64,000 nucleotides of DNA from NCBI GenBank assembly GCA_963708425.1, contig OY970206.1:2976001-3040000 (forward strand). The letters run 5' to 3'. Below the pieces are notes generated by a model. That model was given only the letters and a program-made list of their open reading frames with translations, searched no databases and had not been told where the DNA came from. Source of the DNA: JACMNW01 sp963708425. GTDB lineage: Bacteria; Pseudomonadota; Alphaproteobacteria; Rhodobacterales; Rhodobacteraceae. This document shows, one piece after another, positions 25,532-34,700 of the stretch. The position numbers and the translations under genes are program-made. Numbering within the stretch: position 1 is the first letter of the stretch; each line of letters starts with the position of its first letter.

Positions 25532-25547
25532 TGGTAGGCCCGGAGGG
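25532..25547. repeat. attR core (16 bp), within tRNA 3' end
   Basis: This is identical to 15322-15337. On the minus strand it is the 3' acceptor and T-arm end of the tRNA gene, CCA included. Integration therefore restores an intact tRNA at the right end of the element. Confidence 0.88.
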
Positions 25548-25608
25548 ACTCGAACCCCCAACCAAGGCGTTATGAGCGCCCTGCTCTAACCAGTTGAGCT
25601 ACAGGCCC
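25532..25608 (-). tRNA. tRNA with CAT anticodon (probably tRNA-Ile2; may be labelled tRNA-Met)
   Basis: The 77 nt fold as a full cloverleaf with encoded CCA. The acceptor stem is GGGCCTG with CGGGCCT, the D-arm starts GCTCAACTGGTTAGAGC, the anticodon loop is CTCATAA, and the T-arm is GGGGGTTCGAGTCCCTC. The CAT loop context and the TTGGTT variable region resemble ileX-type tRNA-Ile2, whose C34 is modified to lysidine to read AUA. A tRNA-Met reading cannot be excluded without a model search. Confidence 0.9.
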
Positions 25609-25735
25609 CCAGCGCGCTCTGACTAGCAGGATGCGCGCAGAGGTCAAGAAGGTGCGTTGCTCCGCGCATCAGATGTTCCCATTTCAGACGCCATACGGTA
25701 AGGCGGCGCAAGATTTGCTGAAAGGGGCCTGCTGC

Positions 25736-26785
25736 ATGACCACGTTCGGAAAAAATGGCCTGACCTATGCCGATGCGGGCGTTGATATTGATGCGGGCAA
25801 CCTGCTGGTCGAACGGATCAAACCCGCTGCCAAACGCACCAACCGCCCCGGCACCATGTCGGGCTTGGGCGGCTTTGGTGCGCTGTTTGATCTGAAAGGT
25901 GCTGGCTACACCGACCCGGTTCTGGTGGCGGCGACTGACGGCGTTGGCACCAAGCTGCGCATCGCGATTGATACTGGCAATGTCGATACCATTGGTGTCG
26001 ATCTGGTTGCGATGTGTGTCAATGATCTGGTTTGCCAAGGTGCCGAACCGCTGTTTTTCCTTGATTATTTCGCCACCGGCAAGCTGGATGTCGATCAGGC
26101 CACCCGCATCATCAACGGTATCGCCGCAGGTTGCGAGGCCTCCGGTTGCGCGCTGATCGGTGGCGAGACGGCAGAGATGCCGGGCATGTATCACGACGGC
26201 GATTTTGACCTCGCGGGCTTTGCTGTCGGCGCGATGGAACGCGGAACCGATCTGCCAAAGGGCGTGGCCTTGGGGGATATTCTGCTTGGCCTCGGCTCCA
26301 ACGGCGTGCATTCGAACGGCTATTCCTTCGTCCGCAAAGTGGTGGAACTGTCGGGCTTGCGCTGGGACGCACCTTCGCCCTTTGGAAGCGGCACCTTGGG
26401 CCAGGCCCTGCTGGCCCCAACCCGGCTTTATGTAAAACAAGCCTTGGCCGCGTTACGTGCTGGTGGCGTCACGGCACTTGCCCATATCACCGGCGGCGGA
26501 CTAACCGAAAATCCGCCGCGTGTGATCCCCGACGGGTTGGCATGCGAGATTGATCTGGCCGCCTGGACGCTGCCGCCGGTGTTCCGCTGGTTGGCAACAA
26601 CTGCCGGCATGTCGCAGCCGGAACTGCTGAAAACCTTCAACTGCGGCATCGGCATGATGGTTGTGGTCGCCCCCGACCGCGCCGATGCAATCGCTGAATT
26701 GCTGGCAGGGCAGGGCGAGAGGGTGGTACGTCTTGGCCGGGTGATCGAAGGGCAGGGCGTGGTCTACAAAGGCAGCCTTTTGTGA
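25736..26785 (+). CDS. purM: Phosphoribosylformylglycinamidine cyclo-ligase
   Basis: The protein has 349 residues from MTTFGKNGLTYADAGVDID. GFGALFDLKG, VAATDGVGTKLRIA, DLVCQGAEPLFFLDYFA and ALIGGETAEMPGMY are PurM motifs. It makes AIR from FGAM using ATP in purine synthesis. AAAGGGG lies upstream of the ATG; the frame continues back to 25631 without signals. It overlaps purN (GTGA). It lies directly beyond the tRNA used as integration site. Confidence 0.96.
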   Translation: MTTFGKNGLTYADAGVDIDAGNLLVERIKPAAKRTNRPGTMSGLGGFGALFDLKGAGYTDPVLVAATDGVGTKLRIAIDTGNVDTIGVDLVAMCVNDLVCQGAEPLFFLDYFATGKLDVDQATRIINGIAAGCEASGCALIGGETAEMPGMYHDGDFDLAGFAVGAMERGTDLPKGVALGDILLGLGSNGVHSNGYSFVRKVVELSGLRWDAPSPFGSGTLGQALLAPTRLYVKQALAALRAGGVTALAHITGGGLTENPPRVIPDGLACEIDLAAWTLPPVFRWLATTAGMSQPELLKTFNCGIGMMVVVAPDRADAIAELLAGQGERVVRLGRVIEGQGVVYKGSLL

Positions 26786-27369
26786 AACGGGTCGCCATCC
26801 TGATTTCGGGGGGTGGCTCCAACATGCTGGCGCTGGTGCGTGATATGGTGGGGGATCATCCGGCGCGCCCGGTGCTTGTTGCCTCCAACGTGCCGGGGGC
26901 GGCTGGCCTTGCGCGGGCCGCCGCGACCGGCATCGCCACCGCTGTGGTCGATCACCGACCCTTCCACGGTGACCGGGCGGCGTTCGAGGCAGCGTTGATG
27001 GCACAGATCACGGCGGTCCAGCCAGATATCATCTGCCTCGCCGGTTTCATGCGCGTTCTGACCCCCGCTTTCGTTGCACCTTTCGCCGGGCGGATGCTCA
27101 ATATTCATCCATCGCTTTTGCCAAAGTATCCCGGCCTGCACACCCATCAACGGGCACTGGACGCTGGCGACAGCGTTGCGGGCTGTTCAGTGCATGAAGT
27201 GACCGCCGTGTTGGATGACGGCCCGATCCTGGGCCAAGCGCAAGTTCCGATCCTGCCAGATGATACTGCCGACAGCCTGTCCGCCCGCGTCTTGGTGCAG
27301 GAACATCGGCTTTACCCCGCTGTCCTGCGCCGCTTTGCCAGCGGTGATCGCACCCCGATACTCCTGTAA
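26782..27369 (+). CDS. purN: Phosphoribosylglycinamide formyltransferase
   Basis: The protein has 195 residues. ILISGGGSNMLAL, LAGFMRVLTPAFV, LNIHPSLLPKYPGLHTHQRAL (catalytic Asn/His region) and the HEVTAVLDDGPILGQ segment identify PurN. It transfers formyl from 10-formyl-THF to GAR, earlier in the same pathway as PurM. The start is a GTG whose last two bases are shared with the purM TGA. Translation is therefore coupled. Confidence 0.95.
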   Translation: MKRVAILISGGGSNMLALVRDMVGDHPARPVLVASNVPGAAGLARAAATGIATAVVDHRPFHGDRAAFEAALMAQITAVQPDIICLAGFMRVLTPAFVAPFAGRMLNIHPSLLPKYPGLHTHQRALDAGDSVAGCSVHEVTAVLDDGPILGQAQVPILPDDTADSLSARVLVQEHRLYPAVLRRFASGDRTPILL

Positions 27370-27605
27370 GAGGTGCCGTTCTCGGTGGCATCGAGCCACC
27401 TCACCCGGCGTTGCCACGGGATGTGCTTGTGCCATCGCCAAGCCCGAAATTCCTTTTGATCCAGATATCTGCGCCATGGATGCCTCCGGCGGGGATATTT
27501 AGGCAGAAGCGAATGGACAACTGCCGCGCGAGGTCTTTCCATTCGTTTCCCCGCACCCTATAGCGGAACGGCGGGATGACCCCGTATTGCTGGGACATCC
27601 GCCTA

Positions 27606-28763
27606 ATGCGCACCATTACCACGACTGAAGACCTTGCTGTTTTTTGTGAAGCCGCCAAAAAAGAAGCGTATGTCACGATAGATACCGAGTTTCTACGCGA
27701 ACGGACGTATTGGTCCAAGCTGTGCCTGATCCAGCTTGCTTTGCCCGGCAATGACGGTGACGCGGTTCTGGTCGACCCGATCGCGGGCGAAGCCATGTCG
27801 ATGGAACCGCTGTACGACCTGTTTCGCCACAAGGGCACGGTAAAAGTCTTTCACGCTGCCCGGCAGGATCTCGAGATTTTCTTTGTCGAAGGTGGCGTAT
27901 TCCCGGACCCGATGTTTGACACGCAGGTTGCCGCCATGGTCTGCGGCTTTGGTGAACAGGTCGGCTATGAGACGCTGGTTAAAAAGATCGCACATGAACC
28001 GCTGGATAAAACCTCGCGCTTTACCGATTGGTCGCGCCGTCCGCTGACCGAGGCGCAGATGGTTTACGCGCTCGCCGATGTCACCCATTTGCGGGTGATC
28101 TACGAAAGCCTGTCGGCGCAGATTGCCAAAAACGGTCGGCAAAAATGGGTCGAGGAAGAGCTGTCGGTGCTGACCGATCCCGCCACCTATACGGTGACCC
28201 CGGACGAGGCATGGACGCGGATCAAGACCCGTACCACCTCGGGCCGGTTTCTGGCCATCGTCAAGGAACTGGCGCGGTTTCGCGAAGACTATGCGCAAAA
28301 GAACAATGTGCCCCGCAGCCGCGTGATGAAAGATGATGCGCTGTTGGAATTGGCCTCCACCCGGCCAACCAATTATGAAGAGCTGGGCCGTTCGCGCCTG
28401 TTGCTGCGCGAAGGTCGCAAGGGCGATATCGCCGATGGCATCTTGCAGGCAATCAAGGCCGGGCTAGAGATGAAATCCGATGACATGCCAAAGCCCGACC
28501 TAAGCCGTGATCAGTTGCAGGTGAACCCGGCACTGGCCGACCTGTTGCGGGTGCTGCTAAAGGCGAAATCCGAACAACTGGGTGTTGCCTCTAAACTTAT
28601 CGCCTCGGCGTCCGATCTTGATGCGATTGCGGCGGGCATGCGGGATCTGGATACGCTGCATGGCTGGCGGCTAGAGGCGTTTGGCGAAGACGCCTTGCGC
28701 CTGTGCCGGGGTGAAATTGCGCTAACCGCCAAGGGCAGCGATGTGCGGGTGATCCGGCTGTAG
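27606..28763 (+). CDS. rnd: Ribonuclease D
   Basis: The protein has 385 residues from MRTITTTEDLAVF. DEDD exonuclease motifs are DTEFLRE (Exo I), FHAARQDLEIFF (Exo II) and YALADVTHL (Exo III). An HRDC domain lies near residues 200-290, with a second helical region after it. The enzyme trims the 3' ends of tRNA precursors and other small RNAs. An ATG at 27576 in frame is less likely because the family N-terminus starts at 27606. The 236 bp before it contain only weak dyads. Confidence 0.93.
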   Translation: MRTITTTEDLAVFCEAAKKEAYVTIDTEFLRERTYWSKLCLIQLALPGNDGDAVLVDPIAGEAMSMEPLYDLFRHKGTVKVFHAARQDLEIFFVEGGVFPDPMFDTQVAAMVCGFGEQVGYETLVKKIAHEPLDKTSRFTDWSRRPLTEAQMVYALADVTHLRVIYESLSAQIAKNGRQKWVEEELSVLTDPATYTVTPDEAWTRIKTRTTSGRFLAIVKELARFREDYAQKNNVPRSRVMKDDALLELASTRPTNYEELGRSRLLLREGRKGDIADGILQAIKAGLEMKSDDMPKPDLSRDQLQVNPALADLLRVLLKAKSEQLGVASKLIASASDLDAIAAGMRDLDTLHGWRLEAFGEDALRLCRGEIALTAKGSDVRVIRL

Positions 28764-28776
28764 CCGAAGCTCGGCC

Positions 28777-29223
28777 TTAGCGCCGCACTGCACGGGCATT
28801 GCGTGCCCCTTGCACGATAATCTCGTTGATGCCGTCCAGCTTGATATCCGACAACGATACCGCCACGGCAATCTGCCGCGACTGCGGTGTGCTGACATCG
28901 GTGCGCTCAATCGGCGGCAGCAGGCGGAAATCATAGATCAGCACGCCTTCCTTTTCGATCGGGCGGGCCACCAGTTCGGCCTCCCACCAGCCTTGAGTCG
29001 GGGTGCGGCCTTCGGCACGCACAATCGCCCCACCGGGGAAAGGCTCGATCACCAGCGACAGCACTTCGTCGACCAAAGCGCGCGGATCAGTGGTTTCCCC
29101 CTCGGTCAACAAAACCTGTTCAACCGGTGCTGATCGGCCAAACCAATTGAACGGATTAAGGCGCGATGCGCAGGCCCCAAGCAAAACCACCATCGACAGC
29201 GCAACAAGCAGCGAAGTTTTCAT
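28777..29223 (-). CDS. Predicted lipoprotein
   Basis: The protein has 148 residues from MKTSLLVALSMVVLLGACASRLN. The signal peptide ends in a lipobox (LLGAC), so it is probably a membrane-anchored lipoprotein. The body (EQVLLTEGETTDPRALVDEV ... GWWEAELVARP) matches a conserved but uncharacterised rhodobacterial family as far as I can tell. It is convergent with rnd. The function is unknown. Confidence 0.8.
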   Translation of the reverse strand: MKTSLLVALSMVVLLGACASRLNPFNWFGRSAPVEQVLLTEGETTDPRALVDEVLSLVIEPFPGGAIVRAEGRTPTQGWWEAELVARPIEKEGVLIYDFRLLPPIERTDVSTPQSRQIAVAVSLSDIKLDGINEIIVQGARNARAVRR

Positions 29224-29376
29224 TCCCGGTCCCTCAATCCCTAATTCTTGGCTCTTTTCCCTTGGGTAGCCGATAGCGCAGGCTTTGAAAAGCGCGGCGT
29301 CGCGGCCTTTTGTCCGAAGGACTAGACCTTTGCCACGCAAATCCCTACCTGAAGGTCAAACCGGAGAATTATCACG

Positions 29377-29805
29377 ATGGCCACCGCCGCATTCGAGGAC
29401 ATTGCCGAAACGTTCGAATTCCTTGACGATTGGGAAGATCGCTATCGCCATGTGATCGAACTGGGCCGCTCCATGCCGCCACTGGACGAAGCGTTTCGAG
29501 TGCCCGCCTTCAAGGTTGATGGCTGTGCCAGCCAAGTTTGGATCAGGCCAACCATTGCAGGGCAGGGGGCGGATGCAACATTCGATTTCGCCGGCGAAAG
29601 CGATGCGATGATCGTACGCGGCCTGATCGCCATTCTACATGCGCTTTATGCAGGGGTTAGAGTTGCGGACGTAGGGCAAGTTAATGCCGCTGCCGAACTG
29701 GGGCGTCTGGGTCTGAACGAACATCTGTCGGCGCAACGGTCCAACGGCGTGCGCGCTATGGTGGAGCGTATCCGTAAAACCGCTGCTGAGGCCGCCTTGG
29801 CTTAG
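29377..29805 (+). CDS. sufE: SufE family cysteine desulfuration protein
   Basis: The protein has 142 residues; CGGAGAA lies before the ATG. FLDDWEDRYRHVIELGRSMPPL is the family start, and the active Cys is in KVDGCASQVWI. SufE accepts persulfide sulfur from SufS and passes it to the iron-sulfur scaffold. It stands alone here, without other suf genes. It overlaps the convergent DUF427 gene by 4 bp. Confidence 0.92.
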   Translation: MATAAFEDIAETFEFLDDWEDRYRHVIELGRSMPPLDEAFRVPAFKVDGCASQVWIRPTIAGQGADATFDFAGESDAMIVRGLIAILHALYAGVRVADVGQVNAAAELGRLGLNEHLSAQRSNGVRAMVERIRKTAAEAALA

Positions 29806-30143
29806 TTGCGGATCACTTTGACGCGATCGGTGTAAAACGCCAGATGTCCGGCAATTTCCGCCAAATCATCGGTCGGACGTTCGTATGACCAAACCGCATC
29901 TTTCAAAACCTGGCTGCCGGTCACGATCGAATAATAGCTCGCCTCGCCCTTCCATGGGCATGTGGACTGGCGATCACTGGCATCCAGCAGCGCCATCGCC
30001 ACATCTTCCCGTGGCACATAGATCACCGGCGGATAACTGCCCTCGGTCAGTTCCAGCGCCCGGGCGGATTCGCCGATCACCGCGCCATCGGCGCGGATCA
30101 CATAGGTGCCGGGGGCTTGGCGAATTTTGATGTGATCAGCCAT
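29802..30143 (-). CDS. DUF427 domain-containing protein
   Basis: The protein has 113 residues from MADHIKIRQAPGTYVI. VIYVPREDVAMALLDASDRQSTCPWKGEASYYSI and AVWSYERP are the DUF427 signature, a small beta-rich fold of unknown function. The frame extends upstream to 30206, but the family start is at 30143. It follows the aminopeptidase P gene by 66 bp. Confidence 0.88.
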   Translation of the reverse strand: MADHIKIRQAPGTYVIRADGAVIGESARALELTEGSYPPVIYVPREDVAMALLDASDRQSTCPWKGEASYYSIVTGSQVLKDAVWSYERPTDDLAEIAGHLAFYTDRVKVIRN

Positions 30144-30209
30144 GTCCTGCCACTCCTGTTCTGGGATTTTCAAGGCCAAGTTGGCAGGCGAGCGTCGTTT
30201 CGACAAGCG

Positions 30210-32012
30210 CTACAAAATGGCAGTGGCGGCGATCAGCCAATCCTTGGCCGCCTCACTTAGCCGCGGCCCAATCTTTTCAAGGGTTTGTGCGTGATAGGCG
30301 TTCAGCCAGGCCCGTTCGCCTGGGGATAAAAGCCCTGTCAAAATCAACCGCCGATCCAGTGGCACAAAGGTTAGCGTCTCAAACGCCAGATGGTTGCGCG
30401 CATCGGCCCCCGGCAAGGCCGGTGCTGATTCCACCACAATCAGGTTCTCCAGCCGAATACCGAACGCCCCTTCGCGGTAATAGCCCGGCTCATTCGACAA
30501 GATCATCCCCGGTTCAAGCGGTACTTCCGACAGGCGGCTAAGCCGCTGCGGCCCTTCATGCACCGACAGAAACGCACCCACACCATGCCCCGTGCCGTGA
30601 TCGAAATCCTGCCCTGCCAGCCACAGATTGTACCGCGCCAGCGGGTCCAGATCGCGCCCCGCCAGCCCTTTTGGAAACCGAACGCGGCTGATCGCGATCA
30701 TCCCCTGCAACACGCGCGTATAGGCAAGGCGCGCCTCTTCCCCCGGATCACCAATAGCAACGGTCCGCGTAATATCCGTGGTGCCATCAACATATTGCGC
30801 GCCACTGTCCACCAGCAGCAATTCATTCTGCTGCACCGTCCGGTTCGACCCTTCGGTCACCCGGTAGTGCATGATCGCGCCATGCGGCCCCGACCCGCAA
30901 ATGGTGTCGAACGAGATGTCGTGCAACGCATTGGTCGCCCGCCGAAAGCCTTCCAGCGCTTTGACCACATCAATTTCGGTTAGCTGCGTCGAAGGTGCTG
31001 CATTATCCAGCCAGCACAGAAACTCCGCCATCGCCGCCCCATCGCGCAGATGCGCCTCGCGCGTTGCGGCAATCTCTGCGGCGTTCTTGCAGGCTTTTGA
31101 CAGCCGACAGGGGTCTGCCCCCCCTGCAACTTCGATCCCCGCTTCTTGCAGTTCCTGGCTAACCGCCAAAGGGGCCGTCGCCCGATCCACCCGCACTGGC
31201 CCTTGCAAAGACCGCAGCGCTGGCACAAACGCCTCTATCGGGCGCAGAACAACCGCCGCCCCCAAATGCGTGCGCACCTCTGCATCAAACTTGGCTGGGT
31301 CGGCGAATACCATCACCTGACCATCGCCATGCAAGATCGCAAAGCCATGCACAATCGGGTTGCGCGGCACATCCGCCCCGCGAATGTTCAACAGCCAGCA
31401 CAGACTGTCCGGCAAGGTAATCACAGCGGCGTTCTGCCCGGCTTTCTGCAACCCCTCCGCCAGCCGCGCCCGCTTTGCCGCCGAACTTTCGCCCGCCAAT
31501 TCTTCAGGGTGCACAAAGGCTAAACCCACAGGCGCAGGCGGCTGATCCACCCAAATCTGATCGATAATATTACTGCAATGCCGCAGAGTTACGCCTGTAT
31601 CTTCAACCGCTGTCTCAAGGGCTGCAATCTCGTCCGCCGTGTGCAACCACGGGTCGAACCCGATCACACCCGCGCTAAGATTTGCCTTGATCCAATCGCC
31701 CGCCGAGGTTTCCGGCCACGGCACCGGCGTGAAATGGCCAAGGTCCACTTGCCCCTTCACCTGCACCCGGTAGCGCCCATCAATGAACACCCCCGCCATA
31801 CCCGGCAGCACCACGCAAAACCCCGCCGACCCGGTAAAGCCGGTCAACCACTGTAACCGCTCGTCCCGCGCCGCCACGTATTCACCCTGATGCGCATCTG
31901 CGCGCGGAATGATGAACCCCGCCAGCCCCTCGGCCGCCAGCGCCTCGCGCAAAGCCGCCAGCCGCGCAGGCCCAGTTTCAGGTGAGGATACAGCGTTAAA
32001 TGATTGAAACAT
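30210..32012 (-). CDS. Xaa-Pro aminopeptidase (M24B, long form)
   Basis: The protein has 600 residues. Two creatinase-like N-terminal domains precede the pita-bread catalytic domain, with metal ligands in LLVDSGAQYVDGTTDITRT, HGTGHGVG, LSNEPGYY and IRLENL. It removes N-terminal residues preceding proline. The ATG at 32012 overlaps the cobT TGA by one base (TGATG); a GTG just before it is not needed. It is the second gene of a cobT operon, an association without an obvious biochemical link. Confidence 0.93.
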   Translation of the reverse strand: MFQSFNAVSSPETGPARLAALREALAAEGLAGFIIPRADAHQGEYVAARDERLQWLTGFTGSAGFCVVLPGMAGVFIDGRYRVQVKGQVDLGHFTPVPWPETSAGDWIKANLSAGVIGFDPWLHTADEIAALETAVEDTGVTLRHCSNIIDQIWVDQPPAPVGLAFVHPEELAGESSAAKRARLAEGLQKAGQNAAVITLPDSLCWLLNIRGADVPRNPIVHGFAILHGDGQVMVFADPAKFDAEVRTHLGAAVVLRPIEAFVPALRSLQGPVRVDRATAPLAVSQELQEAGIEVAGGADPCRLSKACKNAAEIAATREAHLRDGAAMAEFLCWLDNAAPSTQLTEIDVVKALEGFRRATNALHDISFDTICGSGPHGAIMHYRVTEGSNRTVQQNELLLVDSGAQYVDGTTDITRTVAIGDPGEEARLAYTRVLQGMIAISRVRFPKGLAGRDLDPLARYNLWLAGQDFDHGTGHGVGAFLSVHEGPQRLSRLSEVPLEPGMILSNEPGYYREGAFGIRLENLIVVESAPALPGADARNHLAFETLTFVPLDRRLILTGLLSPGERAWLNAYHAQTLEKIGPRLSEAAKDWLIAATAIL

Positions 32013-33883
32013 CACCCGGTTTTCCGCATCCCCAAAGCCCGCGCCCGTTTGCGCGCGTCCACCTCGAACAACCCCGCCAACTGCTCTGTCATCGCCCCAG
32101 CCAACTGCTCCACATCGGTAATCGTCACTGCGCGATTGTAATACCGTGTCACATCATGACCGATGCCAATGGCAATCAACTCCACCTGACGGCGCTTTTC
32201 GACCATCGCGATTACGTCGCGCAGGTGCTTTTCCAGATAATTCGCCGGGTTCACTGACAGGGTGCTGTCGTCCACTGGCGCACCATCCGAAATCACCATC
32301 AAGATCTTGCGCGCCTCGGGTCGCCCGGTCGCTCGTCGATGCGCCCATTCCAGCGCCTCGCCGTCGATGTTTTCCTTCAGCAGCCCTTCTTTCATCATCA
32401 GCCCTAGATTGGGTCGCGCGCGCCGCCACGGCGCATCGGCGGATTTATAGATGATGTGGCGCAAGTCGTTCAACCGCCCCGGCTGCTGCGCCCGCCCCGC
32501 CGCCAGCCACCGCTCGCGCGATTGGCCGCCCTTCCAGGCCCGCGTGGTAAAGCCCAGAATCTCAACCTTCACTGAACACCGTTCCAGCGTGCGGGCCAGA
32601 ACATCAGCGCAAATCGCCGCAATCGAAATCGGCCGCCCCCGCATCGAGCCGGAGTTATCCAGCAGCAGCGTCACACATGTATCGCGAAATTCCGTATCCT
32701 TTTCGCGCTTGAATGACAGCGGCGTCGTCGGGTTCGCCACCACCCGTGCCAAGCGTCCGGCATCCAGAATGCCTTCCTCAAGATCAAATTCCCAAGACCG
32801 ATTCTGTTGTGCCTGCAATCGGCGCTGCAACTTGTTGGCCAGCCGCGAAACCGCCCCTTTTAGCGGTTCCAGCTGCTGATCCAGATACGCCCGCAGCCGT
32901 TCCAGTTCCGCTGGTTCAGCCAGATCTTCCGCCTTTATTTCTTCATCAAAATCAGTGGTATAGACGGCATAGTTCGGGTCGGCATCCGAATGCGGTGCCG
33001 GGGCAGGCGGCTCTAGCGGCGCCTCGCCTTCCGGCAATTCCGCCTCGTCGCCCTGTTCCATGTCGGCGCTGTCTTCCATGCTGACCTGCGCCTGTGACGC
33101 GTCATCTTGGTCATCCTGTCTTTGTTCGGGCGAGGCGTCGCTATCCTCCCCCTCGTCCTGCTCGTCCCCGGCACTATCGGGCTGATCCTGGTCCTGCTCG
33201 GCCTCGTCCGACCCATCCTCTGGGTCGTCGCGATCAGGGTCATCGCCCAACTGATCGCCATAGCCCAGATCGGCAATCACCTTGCGCGCAAGCCGGGCAA
33301 ACGCCGCCTGATCGCCCAAAACATGGTCAAGGTTTTCCAGCGTTTCGTGCGCCTGCCCCTCAATAAACTCTCTCCACAGGCCCATCACATTGGCCGCACC
33401 CTTGGGTAAATCGCGCCCGGTGGCCAGATGCCGCACAAGGTACCCCGCCGCTACTGACAAAGGCGCATCCTCGGACTTGGTTATCTGCGCATAGCCCTTG
33501 CGATCGGCCTCATACCCGATCTTGGCATCAATATTGCCTGCGGTGCCGGGCATAGCCCGCGCGCCTACCGCCTCACATCTGGCGGTTTCCATGGCGTCAT
33601 ATATCTCGCGCGCCAAAGCTCCAGTGGGCGTATAGCGGGCCGATACGCCTTCATCATGAAACTTGCGGCGTAGCGCAAACGCATCCGCCGTGCCGCGCGC
33701 CAACAACACCTCATCGCGCGTCATGCGGCGCGAAACCTGCGGCAGCCGCATCGAATCCTTGGTCATCCCCGACGGATCAACCGAAAATGTCACTGTCAAA
33801 TCAGGATCGTTCGCCATGGTTTTGGTGGCCTCGGCGAGGGCTTTTTTGAACGGATCGGCGGGGTTGTCACTGGCTTTGGTCAT
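32012..33883 (-). CDS. cobT: Cobaltochelatase subunit CobT
   Basis: The protein has 623 residues. The N-terminal domain (about 1-210) is followed by a very acidic Asp/Glu/Gln-rich linker (about 215-330) and a C-terminal von Willebrand A domain with MIDAS motif LLLDNSGSMRGRPI and VISDGAPVDDSTLS. With CobS it forms the AAA+ part of the aerobic cobalt chelatase used in adenosylcobalamin synthesis; CobN is not in this window. cobS lies 0.9 kb away on the same strand, separated by an oppositely oriented FMN reductase gene. Confidence 0.96.
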   Translation of the reverse strand: MTKASDNPADPFKKALAEATKTMANDPDLTVTFSVDPSGMTKDSMRLPQVSRRMTRDEVLLARGTADAFALRRKFHDEGVSARYTPTGALAREIYDAMETARCEAVGARAMPGTAGNIDAKIGYEADRKGYAQITKSEDAPLSVAAGYLVRHLATGRDLPKGAANVMGLWREFIEGQAHETLENLDHVLGDQAAFARLARKVIADLGYGDQLGDDPDRDDPEDGSDEAEQDQDQPDSAGDEQDEGEDSDASPEQRQDDQDDASQAQVSMEDSADMEQGDEAELPEGEAPLEPPAPAPHSDADPNYAVYTTDFDEEIKAEDLAEPAELERLRAYLDQQLEPLKGAVSRLANKLQRRLQAQQNRSWEFDLEEGILDAGRLARVVANPTTPLSFKREKDTEFRDTCVTLLLDNSGSMRGRPISIAAICADVLARTLERCSVKVEILGFTTRAWKGGQSRERWLAAGRAQQPGRLNDLRHIIYKSADAPWRRARPNLGLMMKEGLLKENIDGEALEWAHRRATGRPEARKILMVISDGAPVDDSTLSVNPANYLEKHLRDVIAMVEKRRQVELIAIGIGHDVTRYYNRAVTITDVEQLAGAMTEQLAGLFEVDARKRARALGMRKTG

Positions 33884-34076
33884 ACCCCAGATAAATCACT
33901 CGAAACGCTCCGGGGCAAGGGTGGCCTGCGCCCGCCATGCCGCATTCGTAACAGGCGCAATCGGCCCCACTGTGCGCAGATGCACGGAACCCGTTCCTTC
34001 CTGCGGAGTTGTCATTTCAACGCATAGACGCAATTTACATCCCATCACCGCCACCCATTCACGATAGGACAATATC

Positions 34077-34688
34077 ATGGCTACCAAACCCAAAATCGCG
34101 CTCATCATCGGCTCCACCCGCGCCACGCGCTTTGCTGACAAACCGGCACAATGGATGCTGAAGCAAGCGCAAGCCCGTACCGACATGACGGTCGAGCTGG
34201 TCGACCTGCGCGACTATGACCTGCCGCTGTTCAACGAAATGGCCTCAAACGCCTGGATGCCGTCGCAAGACCCGGCAGCAATTGCATGGCAGAACAAATT
34301 GGCTGAATTTGACGGCTTCATTTTCGTCGTGGCCGAATACAACCGCTCTGTCACCGGTGCCCTGAAAAACGCGATTGATCAGGCCGCCAAGGAATGGGCG
34401 CGCAAACCTATGGGCGCCATCGCCTATGGTTCCATGGGTGCCTCATCGGCGCTGCAACACCTGCGCGTCATGGCGGTGGAACTGCAAATGGTGCCAGTGC
34501 GCAGCGCCGTGCATATCGGCGGCGCAGACCTGTTCAAGATTCACCCGATGGGCGGCAACATGAACGGCACTGTCGAAGAAATCGAAGCCAGCCTGCTGCC
34601 CGCCGCCAAAACCCTGCTGGATGATATTGTCTGGTGGGCAAAGGCGACGATGTCGGCGAAGTCAGTCGAACTTGCCAAAGCCGCCTGA
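34077..34688 (+). CDS. NADPH-dependent FMN reductase family flavoprotein
   Basis: The protein has 203 residues. KIALIIGSTRATRFADKPAQWM and FVVAEYNRSVTGALKNAIDQ are typical of the flavodoxin-fold NADPH:FMN/quinone reductases. GATAGGACAA lies before the ATG. It is inserted in opposite orientation between cobS and cobT, genes usually adjacent in relatives, so it is probably a later addition. Confidence 0.88.
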   Translation: MATKPKIALIIGSTRATRFADKPAQWMLKQAQARTDMTVELVDLRDYDLPLFNEMASNAWMPSQDPAAIAWQNKLAEFDGFIFVVAEYNRSVTGALKNAIDQAAKEWARKPMGAIAYGSMGASSALQHLRVMAVELQMVPVRSAVHIGGADLFKIHPMGGNMNGTVEEIEASLLPAAKTLLDDIVWWAKATMSAKSVELAKAA

Positions 34689-34700
34689 AAACAAAAAAAA

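Larger units (their letters stand above)
15322..25547 (+). mobile_element. Integrated phage satellite-like element with head genes only
   Basis: The element is bounded by identical 16-bp repeats (TGGTAGGCCCGGAGGG) at 15322 and 25532. The right copy is the 3' end of a tRNA gene, the usual target of tyrosine integrases, and the integrase gene ends 12 bp before it. Inside are a head-tail connector, large terminase, HNH nuclease, HK97-type capsid, prohead protease and portal, an Arr-like ADP-ribosyltransferase, a small repressor and small unknown genes. No tail, tape measure, holin, lysin or replication gene is visible, and 10.2 kb is too small for a tailed phage. This set matches capsid-forming phage-inducible islands in concept; a decayed prophage is the alternative, though no gene looks broken. 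Confidence 0.85.

Noticed and set aside
15322..25547. Gene transfer agent (RcGTA-type) cluster
   Set aside because: GTA clusters include tail genes, have a different gene order and lack integrase and att repeats, all of which argue against it here.
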